Source of the DNA: Streptomyces sp. NRRL S-244
GTDB lineage: Bacteria; Actinomycetota; Actinomycetes; Streptomycetales; Streptomycetaceae
Assembly: GCF_000717915.1 (NCBI RefSeq)
Contig: NZ_JOCX01000015.1
Location: 186,001-250,000, forward strand
Reading direction: 5' to 3'
DNA: 64,000 nt
Position numbers and translations under genes: made by a program. Below are positions 9,643 through 19,162 of this stretch, piece after piece. The stretch's first letter is position 1. Each line of letters begins with the position of its first letter. The notes beneath the pieces are model-generated. The model did no database searches and was not told the origin of the DNA. It worked only from the letters and a program-made list of their open reading frames with translations.

Positions 9643-10209
9643 ATGACCATGACCATGCCCACATCCATATCGATGTCGACGCTGCGGGGTACCGCGGTCC
9701 TCGCCGCAGCCCTGGCGGCGCTCAGCGTCTCCTGCAGCACGAGCCCGAAGGAGAGCGCGCCGCCCGCCGCCTCGTCCGCGCCCGCGGCCGATCCGAGCGC
9801 TGCGGCCACCCCGAGCGCAGCGGGCTCCGCGGCGCCCGACGCCTCCGCGCCCGCATCGCCCCCGGCGGCGTCCCATACGCCTTCGCCGCAGCGCTCCGAG
9901 CCGGTGAGCCTGGTCCGGGACGCCTTCGCGGGACTCCAGGCCACCCTGGGCGAATCGTGCACCCCGGGCAACTGTGCCTACTTCCTCGGCCGGGTCTACG
10001 ACGAACTGCACCGCATGGACGCGGCGATGAAGGCCGACGCGAAGGGCCCCGGCCACTTCCCCGAGCCGATCGCTCTGATCAAGAAGCTCGACGCGGAGCT
10101 CGCCGGGGACCGGTCCTTCGAGAACCTGAAGAAGCACCAGACCACGCTGATCGGCACCCGCGACAAGATCAACACCTGGATGCAGGGCCACCCCGACGAC
10201 TACCGCTGA
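9643..10209 (+). CDS. Small exported protein with Ala/Ser/Pro-rich linker, probable lipoprotein
   Basis: The 188-residue product starts at an ATG preceded by GGGGGA. A signal sequence (LRGTAVLAAALAALSVSC) ends in a possible, slightly atypical lipobox Cys. A linker of about 60 residues rich in Ala, Ser and Pro follows. The C-terminal domain of about 100 residues has two Cys close together (SCTPGNCAYFLGRVYDEL) and several Lys-rich helices. I do not recognise the family. The stop overlaps the end of the convergent DUF5682 gene by ten bases. The export signal and linker suggest a domain held at the outer face of the membrane. Confidence 0.7.
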   Translation: MTMTMPTSISMSTLRGTAVLAAALAALSVSCSTSPKESAPPAASSAPAADPSAAATPSAAGSAAPDASAPASPPAASHTPSPQRSEPVSLVRDAFAGLQATLGESCTPGNCAYFLGRVYDELHRMDAAMKADAKGPGHFPEPIALIKKLDAELAGDRSFENLKKHQTTLIGTRDKINTWMQGHPDDYR

Positions 10210-13064
10210 CGGGCGGCCAGCAGCACCTCCAGGGCCCGGGCGGTGTCCGGATGGCGGGTGATCAAGGCCGCGCCCGCCCGGCCCTGGTCCGGCGCGGTCC
10301 ACGTGCCCTCGCAGCCCAGCAGGGCGGCGACCGCGTCGCAGGTCTCCGGATGGTCCGTCAGCAGCGCGGCGGCTCGGCCTCGGGCGGGGGCCGCGGCCGC
10401 CGCTGCCGGCTGGTCCAGCCACGGCGGCACCCACGTGTCCAGCGCGGCCAGCCGGCCGGGGAAGATCCGCCCGGCCTCGCGGATCAGCAGCGGAGCCAGC
10501 TCGGCGCCGCCGGACCGCAGCGTCGTGATCAGGGTCGGCAGCCAGGGCAGCAGCACTGGATCCGGGAGCCGCGCGAACGCGTTCGACACCGTCTCCACGA
10601 CGAAGTCGGCCAGCTGCGGCACCGGCTCCAGCGCGTGCAGGAATCCGCTGAGGTAGCGCGGATAGGCGGGCACGACCAGGGGGTTGTCCAGCAGTTCGTC
10701 GCAGCGCGCCCGCAGCTCCGTACGGGAGAGCTGCCCGAGGTGCACCCGGGCCGCCCACAGCAGCGCCACCTTGGCCGGCTCCTGCGGATGCGACTGTGCG
10801 AAGGCCAGCTCCAGCTGGGTCCGGTCGCAGCCGAGCGACAGGGCCAGGCCCTCCATGCTGAACAGGAAGCCCAGCATCGCGGCGACCTGCCGGACGGTCG
10901 CGTCCTCGTCGGTGCACGCCGTCGGCAGCAGAGTGCAGTAGTGCGCGTAGCCCGTCTTGACGAACGACTCGATCCACGCGGGCAGCACCGGTTCGCTGGT
11001 CCGGTAGTAGCCCAGCAGCCTCCGCACCCGCCGCAGCACTTCCGGCGCGCCGTCGACGCTGCGCTCGGTGGCCAGGATCTCCAGGGCGCGCGTGCCCAGT
11101 TCGTCGGCGAGGCGGCGGCTGGGCAAGTACAGCGTCGCGTCCTCCACGGCCTGGAGCACCGTCGCCGTCGTCGCCTGCGGCCCGTACGCGGTGCGCCGCA
11201 GGCGCTGCTCCAGGACCTGCTCGATGCTGACTCCCTCGTAACCGAGCTCGATCAGCGCCCGCTGGTGCGTGCCCAGCGCGAGGTCCCACGACTCCTGGAT
11301 CGGCCGCTCGCCCAGCCGCCGCTCGCCCATGATCGGCCGCGCCGTGCCCTGCGGCATCAGGTGGCGCAGCATCCACAGGACGTCGGAGCACTTCTCCAGC
11401 TCGGGGCGGGAGGCCATGTCCAGCAAGGCCCGCTGCACACCGCGCTGCTGGAGCCGCAGACCCAGCGGGGCGAGCCGGTCGTGCACGTCGCGCGCCAGCG
11501 GCGGCAGCGCGTCGTAGCCGACCTGGCCGATCCGGTCGCCGCCCATCATGATCTCGACGAGGCGGCGCACATCGCGCCGGCCCGGCACCGTGTCCTTCTC
11601 GATGCAGGTGATCGCCGCGTCCTGGAAGTCGTACGGTGTGGGCTTGGCCCGGTCGCGCATGCCGGCCAGCAGGATCGACGTCTCGAAGACGGCGATGGCG
11701 TCGGCGGTGGAGGCGAGGTAGCCGTTCCGGCGAGCGGCGCGCACGATCTCCACCGACCAGCCGAGCAGTTCGGCCTCGTCCAGGCGGTCGAGTACGGGCG
11801 GACGCCGCAGGAACCCGGACAGCATGTCGGTGGCCGTATCGGGAGCCGGCTCCTGCGCCGCCAGGGCGGGAGCCGCCGCCTTGCGCGGCTTCGCCGCCTT
11901 CTTCGTGCCCGCCTGCCCCGCGAGCCGGAACGGCCGTATCCGCGTCCGCTTGAGGTTCTTCGCCCACTGCGTGGCCGTGATCGACACGGAGCCCGCCGCG
12001 AGGCCGAACTGCGCCTCGATCGCCGCGTGGCTGGACGGGATGAGGCCGTACTGCCACGTACTCGCGCTCGGCGGGCTGATCTCGAAGGTGTCGGCGCCGT
12101 GGACACCGAACTCGGCGACGCGGCTGGCCGCGTGGAACGCCCCGCAGACGTACAGGCAGTCGGCGGGATCGGTGCCGGACGCGGCGAGGTGCTCGCGCAT
12201 CCTGGTCCACATGTGGCGCTCGCGGTCCTCGTCCACGCGCACCCGGGCCGGATCCCCCGGCGCCAGCCGCCGGAACAGACTGCCGATCAGCAGCATGACC
12301 TGCCGGTACGTGTCGTGGTCGCTGTCGCCGAGGGGCAGTTCGACGTACTGGTGCCACCACTCCGACCAGTGCCGCACCCGTCCGTGGTGCAACAGGTGCT
12401 CCTCCAGTTCGGCGAAGCGCGGGCGCAGGTCGCCGATCTCCACGCCGACCGCGTCGCCGTGCAGCGCGGCCTCCTCCTCGGGCGCGGCGGGCGCGTCCGG
12501 GTCGGCCGGCTCCCCGGCCGGCTGCGCCCCGTCGTCCGCCTGCCACTGGAAGACGTGGTCCGAGGAGCGGTCGACGAGGATCAGCTCGACGCCCGGCGTG
12601 TCCAGCGCGTAGGCGATCGCCTGGTACTCGGCCGAGGCCTCCGTGATCGGTGCGACCACCGACAGCGGCGCCCATTCGGCCGGGAAACCGTCGACCTCGC
12701 TCGCGAACGCCTGCACCGCCACCGGGAGCCGGCAGTTGCGCAGCTCGGTCAGGAGCGGCGCCATGTCCTCGCAGAGCTCCAGGTAGACCACCTTCGGCTG
12801 CTTCTCCCGCAGCCGCCGTGCCATCGCGACGGCCGAGGCCGGCGAGTGGTGGCAGACGGGGAAGACCTCCAGCGGTTCGCGTACGGCGCGGTCGACGTCG
12901 TCGACGATGCCGAGGAGGATCCCCTCCAGCGCGTCGGGTCCGTCGGCGAAGGCCGTGGCGGCTTCCTGGAGCTGCGTGCGCAGCGCGTCGAAGGTCGTGC
13001 CGTGCTGCACGGGGCTCTCCTGTACCGCGCTCTCCTGCACTGAGGTCTCCTGTGCGGGGCTCAT
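10200..13064 (-). CDS. DUF5682-family protein of a MoxR/VWA operon
   Basis: This is a 954-residue protein of the type found with YehL-like AAA+ ATPases (E. coli YehM is the counterpart). Near residue 65 it has VFPVCHHSPASAVAMARRLR and then KVVYLELCEDMAPLL, which I take as the family signature. An Ala/Pro-rich spacer follows near 375-400, and the rest is helical. The start codon is in an ATGA overlap with the AAA+ gene, so translation is probably coupled. The first 20 residues contain a Q-E-S-x-V repeat (three near copies of a 15-base unit), an unusual N-terminal addition. Biochemical role unknown; operon logic suggests it works with the ATPase and the VWA protein. Confidence 0.85.
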   Translation of the reverse strand: MSPAQETSVQESAVQESPVQHGTTFDALRTQLQEAATAFADGPDALEGILLGIVDDVDRAVREPLEVFPVCHHSPASAVAMARRLREKQPKVVYLELCEDMAPLLTELRNCRLPVAVQAFASEVDGFPAEWAPLSVVAPITEASAEYQAIAYALDTPGVELILVDRSSDHVFQWQADDGAQPAGEPADPDAPAAPEEEAALHGDAVGVEIGDLRPRFAELEEHLLHHGRVRHWSEWWHQYVELPLGDSDHDTYRQVMLLIGSLFRRLAPGDPARVRVDEDRERHMWTRMREHLAASGTDPADCLYVCGAFHAASRVAEFGVHGADTFEISPPSASTWQYGLIPSSHAAIEAQFGLAAGSVSITATQWAKNLKRTRIRPFRLAGQAGTKKAAKPRKAAAPALAAQEPAPDTATDMLSGFLRRPPVLDRLDEAELLGWSVEIVRAARRNGYLASTADAIAVFETSILLAGMRDRAKPTPYDFQDAAITCIEKDTVPGRRDVRRLVEIMMGGDRIGQVGYDALPPLARDVHDRLAPLGLRLQQRGVQRALLDMASRPELEKCSDVLWMLRHLMPQGTARPIMGERRLGERPIQESWDLALGTHQRALIELGYEGVSIEQVLEQRLRRTAYGPQATTATVLQAVEDATLYLPSRRLADELGTRALEILATERSVDGAPEVLRRVRRLLGYYRTSEPVLPAWIESFVKTGYAHYCTLLPTACTDEDATVRQVAAMLGFLFSMEGLALSLGCDRTQLELAFAQSHPQEPAKVALLWAARVHLGQLSRTELRARCDELLDNPLVVPAYPRYLSGFLHALEPVPQLADFVVETVSNAFARLPDPVLLPWLPTLITTLRSGGAELAPLLIREAGRIFPGRLAALDTWVPPWLDQPAAAAAAPARGRAAALLTDHPETCDAVAALLGCEGTWTAPDQGRAGAALITRHPDTARALEVLLAARQR

Positions 13065-14173
13065 GACAGGGTGGCGATCGCGTCGCGGCCGCCCTCCAGG
13101 AACTCCGGCCAGGAGCCGCCCTCTTCCTTGCTGCGCGGCTCGACGACTCCGTGCAGGTACTTGTTGAGGATGGCCAGGTCCTCCGGCTCGCGCCGCGCCA
13201 GCGAGCCGACGAGCGAGGAGGCCAGCGTGCGGGCGGTCAGGGTGCGCTCGCCGAAGAAGTTGCCGTGCAGGATCGCGTCCTCGAGCACACCGATCTGCTC
13301 GGCGGTCGACAGCGCCGACTCCAGCTTCTCGTCGTCGCTGCCGGCCGCGGCGGCCGAGGCGCGCAGATCGGTGAAGCTCTGGAGCAGTACGTCGAGCAGG
13401 GTCGGCGGCACGTCCAGCTCGATCTGGTGGCGGCGCAGGAGTTCCTCGGTGCGGAAGCGGACGATCTCCTCCTCGCTCTTCTTGTTCGTCACCACGGGGA
13501 TGCGGACGAAGTTGAAGCGGCGCTTGAGCGCGGAGGACAGGTCGTTGACGCCGCGGTCGCGGCTGTTGGCCGTCGCGATGACGGAGAAGCCGGGCTTGGC
13601 GAAGACGATGTTCTCGCTGTCCAGCTCGGGGACCGAGATGTACTTCTCCGACAGGATCGAGATCAGGGCGTCCTGGACGTCACTGGTGGAGCGGGTGAGC
13701 TCCTCGAAGCGCCCGATCGCGCCGGTCTCCATCGCGGTCATGATCGGCGAAGGGATCATCGACTCCCGCGACTGGCCCTTGGCGATCACCATGGACACGT
13801 TCCAGGAGTACTTGATGTGGTCCTCGGTGGTTCCGGCCGTACCCTGCACCACCAGCGTGGAGTTGCGGCAGATCGCGGCGGACAGCAGTTCGGCCAGCCA
13901 GCTCTTGCCGGTGCCGGGGTCTCCGATCAGCAGCAGGCCGCGGTCGGAGGCCAGGGTGACGATGGAACGCTCGACGAAGCTGCGGTCTCCGTACCACTTC
14001 TGGGAGATCTCCCGGTCGAGGCCGTCGGAGCGCTCGGACCCCAGGATGAACAGGCGGACCATCTTCGGGGAGAGGCGCCAGGAGAAGGGCTTGGGGCCGT
14101 CGTCGACGGACTCCAGCCAGGCCAGCTCCTCGGCGTACTTGATCTCGGCGGGGGCGCGCAACAGGTCGGACAT
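13061..14173 (-). CDS. MoxR-type AAA+ ATPase (YehL-like)
   Basis: The 370-residue protein has Walker A GDPGTGKS at residues 84-91, an Asp/Glu-rich second motif around GRFEELTRS, sensor 1 in VIATANSRDRG and an Arg finger region (SALKRRFNFVRIP). It resembles MoxR-family chaperone ATPases, which remodel partners with a VWA domain bound through a metal site. The VWA gene lies 51 bases upstream in the same operon and the DUF5682 gene overlaps downstream (ATGA). The gap before it is short and less GC-rich, with GGAATA-like repeats, and may hold a secondary promoter or processing site. Confidence 0.93.
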   Translation of the reverse strand: MSDLLRAPAEIKYAEELAWLESVDDGPKPFSWRLSPKMVRLFILGSERSDGLDREISQKWYGDRSFVERSIVTLASDRGLLLIGDPGTGKSWLAELLSAAICRNSTLVVQGTAGTTEDHIKYSWNVSMVIAKGQSRESMIPSPIMTAMETGAIGRFEELTRSTSDVQDALISILSEKYISVPELDSENIVFAKPGFSVIATANSRDRGVNDLSSALKRRFNFVRIPVVTNKKSEEEIVRFRTEELLRRHQIELDVPPTLLDVLLQSFTDLRASAAAAGSDDEKLESALSTAEQIGVLEDAILHGNFFGERTLTARTLASSLVGSLARREPEDLAILNKYLHGVVEPRSKEEGGSWPEFLEGGRDAIATLS

Positions 14174-14224
14174 GTCAGGGCCTTTCTCGGAATACGGGAT
14201 ACGGAACGCGGAATATCGGAGGAA

Positions 14225-15619
14225 TCAGGTGAGGAACGTCTTGAGCTCGTGGACGAGCTTGCGGATGTGGCCGGAGAGCACCGGCGTGCCGAGGTCCTTG
14301 AAGCGCTCCCGGAACCACGGATTGACGCTGCCGCGGCCGGAGCTGGTCACCGAGCCGACCGGGATGAACTTGGCGCCCGAACGGTGGATGGCGGCCATGC
14401 TCTCGAACAGCGGCTCGGTCTGCCATTCGTAGAAGTCCGAGATCCACACCACGACGGTGTTGCGCGGCTCGGCGATCTTCGGCTGGGCCAGCGCCATCGC
14501 GACGGTGCCGTCGGTGCCGCCTCCGAGGTTGGTGCGCAGCAGGGTTTCGAACGGGTCGTGCACCCACGGGGTGAGGTCGAGCGCCTGCGTGTCGTACGCG
14601 ATGAGGTGGACGTCCACCTTCGGCAGTCCGGCGAAGATCGAGGCCAGGATGGTGCAGTTGACCATCGAGTCGACCATCGACCCCGACTGGTCGACGACCA
14701 CGATCAGCCGCTGCGGGGTCGTCTTGCGCGCGGTGTGCCGGTAGTAGAGGCGGTCCACGTAGAGCCGCTCCTCCTCCGGGCTCCAGTTGGTGAGGTTCTT
14801 CCAGATCGTCCGGTCGAGGTCGAGGTTGCGGAACACCCGTTTGGGCGGGACCGAGCGGTCCAGGGCGCCGACCGTGGTCTTCTCCACCTGGGTGCGCAGC
14901 ACCTCGGCGACCTCGTCGACGAAGCGGCGGATCAAGGCCTTCGCGTTGGCCAGGGCCACGCCGGACAGGTTGTTCTTGTCGCGCAGCAGCTGCTCGATCA
15001 GCGACATGCTGGGGGTCAGCCGAGCGGCGAGCTGGGGGTCGGCCAGTACCTCGCGCAAGTGCATCCGCTTGACGAGGTCGGCCTCGATGGCACCGAGTTC
15101 CGGGCCGATTCCCCCGGCCCGGGCGCCTCGCAGCTCGCCGGGCTTGCGGCCGAGCGAACGCTCCAGCCAGCCCGCGTCGGACTGCCAGCGGGAGAGCTGC
15201 CCGGCCGTGACCGTGCCGGAGCCGGAGGAGAAGACGTTGAGCAGCACCTTGGAGACGAGTGCCGCGCGCCGTACCTCGGCGGCCCGGTCGCGTCCGCCGT
15301 CACCGTCATCGTCACCGTCATCGACAGCGGCCGACGCGGGCTCTGGGCCCGGCTCGGGATCCGGCTCGGGCGGAACCATCAGGCCGTCGAACTCGGCGGC
15401 CAGCTCCGGGTGGCGCTGCACGACCGAATCGACGGACGCCTGCGGGTCCAGCAGCGCGGTCGGCAGGCCGAGGTCCTCGACCACGGCCAGGCTCGCGGAC
15501 TCCAGCGTCGCCTGCTCCTCCGGATCGAAGAGCCGGGCGAGGAGCCGCCAGTACAGCACCTGCCGGCGGTTGTCATCGGGGGCGGGGAGCACCTCGGCCC
15601 CCTGTTCCTGTCCGGTCAT
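14225..15619 (-). CDS. VWA-domain protein, partner of the AAA+ ATPase
   Basis: The 464-residue protein (E. coli YehP type) has a helical N-terminal half and a C-terminal von Willebrand A domain. The MIDAS metal site is visible as VVDQSGSMVDS (D-x-S-x-S, about residue 310), a Thr in GGTDGTVAMAL, and Asp in VWISDFYEW. An acidic, Pro-rich linker (PPEPDPEPGPEPA, then a DDGDDDGDGG tract) lies near residue 85-110. The ATG at 15619 forms an ATGA overlap with the SWIM gene and was preferred over an open extension upstream that is only antisense-like text. It probably recruits or presents a substrate to the ATPase. Confidence 0.93.
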   Translation of the reverse strand: MTGQEQGAEVLPAPDDNRRQVLYWRLLARLFDPEEQATLESASLAVVEDLGLPTALLDPQASVDSVVQRHPELAAEFDGLMVPPEPDPEPGPEPASAAVDDGDDDGDGGRDRAAEVRRAALVSKVLLNVFSSGSGTVTAGQLSRWQSDAGWLERSLGRKPGELRGARAGGIGPELGAIEADLVKRMHLREVLADPQLAARLTPSMSLIEQLLRDKNNLSGVALANAKALIRRFVDEVAEVLRTQVEKTTVGALDRSVPPKRVFRNLDLDRTIWKNLTNWSPEEERLYVDRLYYRHTARKTTPQRLIVVVDQSGSMVDSMVNCTILASIFAGLPKVDVHLIAYDTQALDLTPWVHDPFETLLRTNLGGGTDGTVAMALAQPKIAEPRNTVVVWISDFYEWQTEPLFESMAAIHRSGAKFIPVGSVTSSGRGSVNPWFRERFKDLGTPVLSGHIRKLVHELKTFLT

Positions 15620-17529
15620 TTCCGCAGCAGCCTTCCGGCTCGTTCGCGCAGCACCGCCGCGGCGTCGGTCGCGGCCTTCTCGGCCTTCACCCCGGCCTTG
15701 TCGGCCGTGCCCCCGGCCCACGCCCCGGCGTGCACCGCGACCGCCTTCTTCCGTACGGTGGTCTCGACGGCGAGCGGCTGGACGGTGAAGGTCCCGGCGT
15801 CCCAGCGGAGCAGGCCGATGCACGCGTTCGACGTGGCGACGGCTTCCGGGGTGAGGGGTCCGGCGGTCGGGATCCGGTCCGCGTCCACGGCGAAATCGGC
15901 CCCCGCGAGGGTCAATGTGAGCGCACCCTCATCATCCGAACGGGTGGCATAGCCCTCCAGGAAGACGGGTACGGCGATCCGCGCCGGGTGCCGGTCCAGG
16001 GGCGCGGTCGCCGGAGCACTCGCGGCGGACAGGGCCACGCGGGCGGTCGCGAAGGCGTCGACGGCCTCGCCGGGGCGGGCGTACGCGTCGCTCCAGATCA
16101 GGTCGCCCTCGGCGGTGACCGGCATGTCGGCGAGGTCCATCGAGCGGCCTTCGCCGACCGCTGCCAGGAGCGACATGTGCGGGCGGAGCAACTGCCACAG
16201 GCCGGCCCCGACGACCGTGTCGGGCTTCGGCGCCGAGACGCAGGCCCGCACCAGCCGGGGCGCGGCCCCGTCCGCGGGCTCGAACACCGCGTGGACCTGG
16301 GCCTGTACGGCGGTCGCGTGCTCGTGCAGGTCGACGCCGAGCGGCAGGAGCCGGCCGGTGACCGTCCCGGTCACGGGTACGTCGGCGGCGCCGGGCAGCG
16401 TCAGCAGCAGCGCACGCGACCACAGGTCGGCCCAGCGGCGTACGGGGACACGGTCCAGGGTGGCACCCGGGCAGCAGGCGGCCAGTTCGGCGGCGAACCC
16501 GTCGAGGAGCGTCGCCAGGCGGCGCAGCGCCGGGTCGGGAAGCATGGCGGAGACGACCGGCGCCGACGCGGAGACCAGGTCGTGGTCGATGCCCTGCCAG
16601 CCGCATCGGGCGAGGTCGCAGAGCCAGGAGCGGGCTGCGGCGAGCAGGTTCGGCGCCTGCGGCCCGCCGGGGGCCGGGACGCTCCCCTTGCCGCGGGGCC
16701 GGCCGGTCACCTCCTCGACGCGGGTCGTCAGCGCGTCGTGGACGGAGCCGAGCAGTGCGGTACGGGCGGCGGCGAGGGCCGCGAAGTGGTCTTCGCCCGC
16801 GGCTCCGGCCGCCGTCTTCTCGGCGGCTTCGGCGGCCACGGCGGCCAGCGGGCTCCCCGCGACGGCGTCGGCGAGCTCGGACAGACCGGCGGCCTGGGCC
16901 GGCCGGGGGCGCAGGAGGCCGGTGACGAGGACCTCGTCGAAGGCGTCGACGGCGGCCAGGGCTTCGTCGAGCCCGGCGACGGTCTCGACGAGCGGGTCGG
17001 CGCGGTCCCCCGCACCCGTCGCCACCTCCCTGGTCGGCGGGAACCACTGCATCTCGGGCAACGGTGCGGTGGTCGGAGCGAGTTCCAGGTACGCCAGATG
17101 GCGCAGGAACCGGCTGAACACGGGCGCGGCGGCCGCGGTGTCCCCCTGCGGAGGCCGGGCGCCGACCATGTCGGCGGTGATGCCCGCCGCGGTCGGCTCA
17201 CCGTCGGCGGCCGGGGCGCGCAGGTAGCGGGCCACGCGCGGGGCGCCGTACTGGAGCACCGCCTCGTTGATCAGGGCCCGGATGTGGTTGCAGAACGAGC
17301 CCCGCGCGCCGCCGCAGGGCCGGTTGTTGTTGGTGCTGCACGCGAACGCGTAGGTACCGGCCGCGACCGACGAGACGTAGACCCGCTCTATGTCCGATCC
17401 ACTGGACACCACGCCCTGCAGGCGTCCGTCGGCGAGTTCGGCGAACGGGACCTTGGCGAGTTTGCGCGGCCGCGCGGGTGGTACCACCCGGGCCGTGCTC
17501 GACCTCTCCCAATCTGACAACGCACCCAT
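15616..17529 (-). CDS. SWIM zinc-finger protein, first gene of the MoxR/VWA operon
   Basis: A 637-residue protein (E. coli YehQ type). The SWIM zinc motif is near the N-terminus: Cys64, Cys72, Cys80 and His82 in FACSTNNNRPC...GSFCNH. SWIM fingers bind DNA or protein. The rest is Ala-rich and helical, with a C-terminal beta-rich segment. It is the first gene of the four-gene minus-strand set, so the operon promoter should lie in 17530-17620. There, the sequence GCGTTGTCAG occurs twice 80 bases apart, once overlapping the start codon region. Function of the set is not established. Confidence 0.9.
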   Translation of the reverse strand: MGALSDWERSSTARVVPPARPRKLAKVPFAELADGRLQGVVSSGSDIERVYVSSVAAGTYAFACSTNNNRPCGGARGSFCNHIRALINEAVLQYGAPRVARYLRAPAADGEPTAAGITADMVGARPPQGDTAAAAPVFSRFLRHLAYLELAPTTAPLPEMQWFPPTREVATGAGDRADPLVETVAGLDEALAAVDAFDEVLVTGLLRPRPAQAAGLSELADAVAGSPLAAVAAEAAEKTAAGAAGEDHFAALAAARTALLGSVHDALTTRVEEVTGRPRGKGSVPAPGGPQAPNLLAAARSWLCDLARCGWQGIDHDLVSASAPVVSAMLPDPALRRLATLLDGFAAELAACCPGATLDRVPVRRWADLWSRALLLTLPGAADVPVTGTVTGRLLPLGVDLHEHATAVQAQVHAVFEPADGAAPRLVRACVSAPKPDTVVGAGLWQLLRPHMSLLAAVGEGRSMDLADMPVTAEGDLIWSDAYARPGEAVDAFATARVALSAASAPATAPLDRHPARIAVPVFLEGYATRSDDEGALTLTLAGADFAVDADRIPTAGPLTPEAVATSNACIGLLRWDAGTFTVQPLAVETTVRKKAVAVHAGAWAGGTADKAGVKAEKAATDAAAVLRERAGRLLRK

Positions 17530-17619
17530 CTCCTATGCAGCAAGGCGAGTTCCGCGCCATTCGGCGGACACTGCTGAACATAGGTGCGAGCACTGACAAC
17601 GCCCTGGTCGCGGGCCGTC

Positions 17620-17904
17620 TTAGCCTTCTGCCAGCTGGGCCACCCAGCCGTACGGAAGCTCCGCGCCGTCGAGCGTCACCGCTTCGACGGTACGCGTCAG
17701 GGGGTCGATGTCGGCCTGTACGCCTTCGCCCGCGTAGCGCGGGTAGCCGGAGGCCCCGAAGTCACCGGTGGCCTCGACCACGGCGGTGCGCAGCACACCG
17801 CGCCGGGCGGAATCACCGGGCTCGGCGAGCCCCGGGCGCAGGACGACGGTGTACCGGCCGGGGGCCGATGCGGAGGCGGGGTCGGGCTCGGCTGAGGGGT
17901 TCAT
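17620..17904 (-). CDS. Small hypothetical protein
   Basis: The 94-residue frame runs from an ATG at 17904 to TAA at 17620. After a Ser/Pro/Ala-rich start it has a compact, mixed sequence (RYTVVLRPGLAEPGDSARRG, VVEATGDFGASGYPRYAGEG, VEAVTLDGAELPYGWVAQLA) that reads like a small alpha/beta fold. I do not recognise the family. It lies between the SWIM operon start and the ArsR-type regulator, on the same strand as both, and could share transcription with either. An in-frame ATG seven codons upstream (17925) is an alternative start. Confidence 0.6.
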   Translation of the reverse strand: MNPSAEPDPASASAPGRYTVVLRPGLAEPGDSARRGVLRTAVVEATGDFGASGYPRYAGEGVQADIDPLTRTVEAVTLDGAELPYGWVAQLAEG

Positions 17905-18047
17905 GCAGCCCAGGCTAGCCATCGCCCGGCCGATCGGCCGGTATCCCGGGGCCGCGCCCGGTTCGCGTCCGCCATGCGCCGTCCGCCATGCGCCGACCGC
18001 CCGACCGCCGTCCGCCGACCGGCACGGCCCCGCGGCGTTCGGGCGGC

Positions 18048-18461
18048 TCAGCGTCCGGGCGCCGCGCCCGTTCCGGCGCCCGTTCCGGCGCCGGTTCCCG
18101 CATGGCCGGTGCCGGCACCGGCGCGGGGTTCCACTTGGCGCAGTTCGGCGAGGAGTTCGCTCTGGCCTGCCAGCAGCTCGGTCAGGATGCGGCGGGCAGC
18201 GCGCAGGAGCTCGGCGACGTCGCCCCCGGCGAGGGCGTAGTTGACGGTCGCGCCCTCGCGCGTGGAGACGACGATGCCGGAGCGGCGCAGGACCGCCAGT
18301 TGCTGGGACAGGTTGGACGGCTCGATGTCGATCTCGGCCAGGAGTTCGCGTACGGGCCTCGGACCGTTCTGCAGGAGTTCCAGAACACGGATCCTGACGG
18401 GGTGTCCGAGCATGCGGAAGAATTCGGCTTTCGCCTGGTACAGGGGTACCTGCTTGCCCAC
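18048..18461 (-). CDS. ArsR/SmtB-type winged-helix regulator
   Basis: The winged-helix domain is clear: AEFFRMLGHPVRIRVLELLQ, then the recognition helix in IEPSNLSQQLAVLRRSGIVV and the wing TREGATVNYAL. The C-terminus is a low-complexity tail of G-T-G-A repeats encoded by GC-rich repeated DNA. I chose the GTG at 18461 (137 residues) because GGGAG lies five bases upstream and the product then begins MGKQVPLYQAKAEFF. A GTG at 18533 would add 24 residues. No Cys pair typical of metal sensing is present, so it may sense something else or be a general repressor. Confidence 0.9.
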   Translation of the reverse strand: MGKQVPLYQAKAEFFRMLGHPVRIRVLELLQNGPRPVRELLAEIDIEPSNLSQQLAVLRRSGIVVSTREGATVNYALAGGDVAELLRAARRILTELLAGQSELLAELRQVEPRAGAGTGHAGTGAGTGAGTGAAPGR

Positions 18462-18644
18462 GAACGCTCCCGCCGTTGCCTTCGACCCGTATGTGCGGTC
18501 CGGGGCGGGTGAGTTGCCCGCCCCCCCCTGCACCCATCATTCCGCCCGGTGGGCCCACGCGCGCCCCTGCTTGACCAATTTCGGATGTGCCGGATTGAAG
18601 ACTTCTTCAATTCGTGGGCATGCGTGGGCTCGAGGAAGCGGCGC

Positions 18645-19019
18645 CTAGACCTCCAATGCGGATTCGATGCGCTTGAGCTGGTGCCGGGCCATGGCCAGAT
18701 TGGAGTTCGCCTTGTTCAGCACGACGTACAGGAACAGCCCGTTGGTTCCCCGGCCCCGCAGCAGCCGGATCAGATGGTACTGATTCCCGAGGGTGATGAG
18801 CAGGTCTTCGATCTCGTCGTCCAGGCCGAGCATTTCCATGGTGCGGACCTTGGCCCGGATCACATCGGTGTTTCCCGCCGCGGCGACCGCCAAGTCGAGA
18901 TCCTTGCCGCCACCGAGCGTTCCCAGTGCCATTCCGCTGGTGTAGTCGACCAGGGCGACCCCCAGGCTGCCCTCGATCGAGGTCATCGTCTCCTTCAACG
19001 AGACTTCCACATTCGCCAT
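18645..19019 (-). CDS. Roadblock/LC7-like protein
   Basis: The 124-residue protein begins at ATG 19019 with GGGAG about ten bases upstream. Sequence pattern and size fit the roadblock/LC7 fold: an N-terminal helix (LKETMTSIEGSL), a strand-turn GVALVDYTSGMALGTLGGGK, a helix, then ITLGNQYHLIRLL and FLYVVLNKANSNLAMARHQL. In actinobacteria such proteins act beside small GTPases (conservons), but no GTPase or kinase gene is adjacent here. It may therefore act alone or with partners elsewhere. Confidence 0.75.
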   Translation of the reverse strand: MANVEVSLKETMTSIEGSLGVALVDYTSGMALGTLGGGKDLDLAVAAAGNTDVIRAKVRTMEMLGLDDEIEDLLITLGNQYHLIRLLRGRGTNGLFLYVVLNKANSNLAMARHQLKRIESALEV

Positions 19020-19162
19020 CGGTGCCCGCTCCCTCATCTCCGCGTTCACGGCCGGTGCCGGCTCGCGCCGCACACCGGACCACTTGTGAGGCTGACGCTA
19101 CTGAGCGTGCGTGGAAGCGTGGGGAGAACGGGAGATTTGACGGAAAACCTCCCATCCCTCGT

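Noticed and set aside
17513..17602. Direct repeat CTGACAACGC, 80 bases apart, around the SWIM gene start
   Set aside because: Only ten bases long with one copy inside coding sequence; not enough to call an element.
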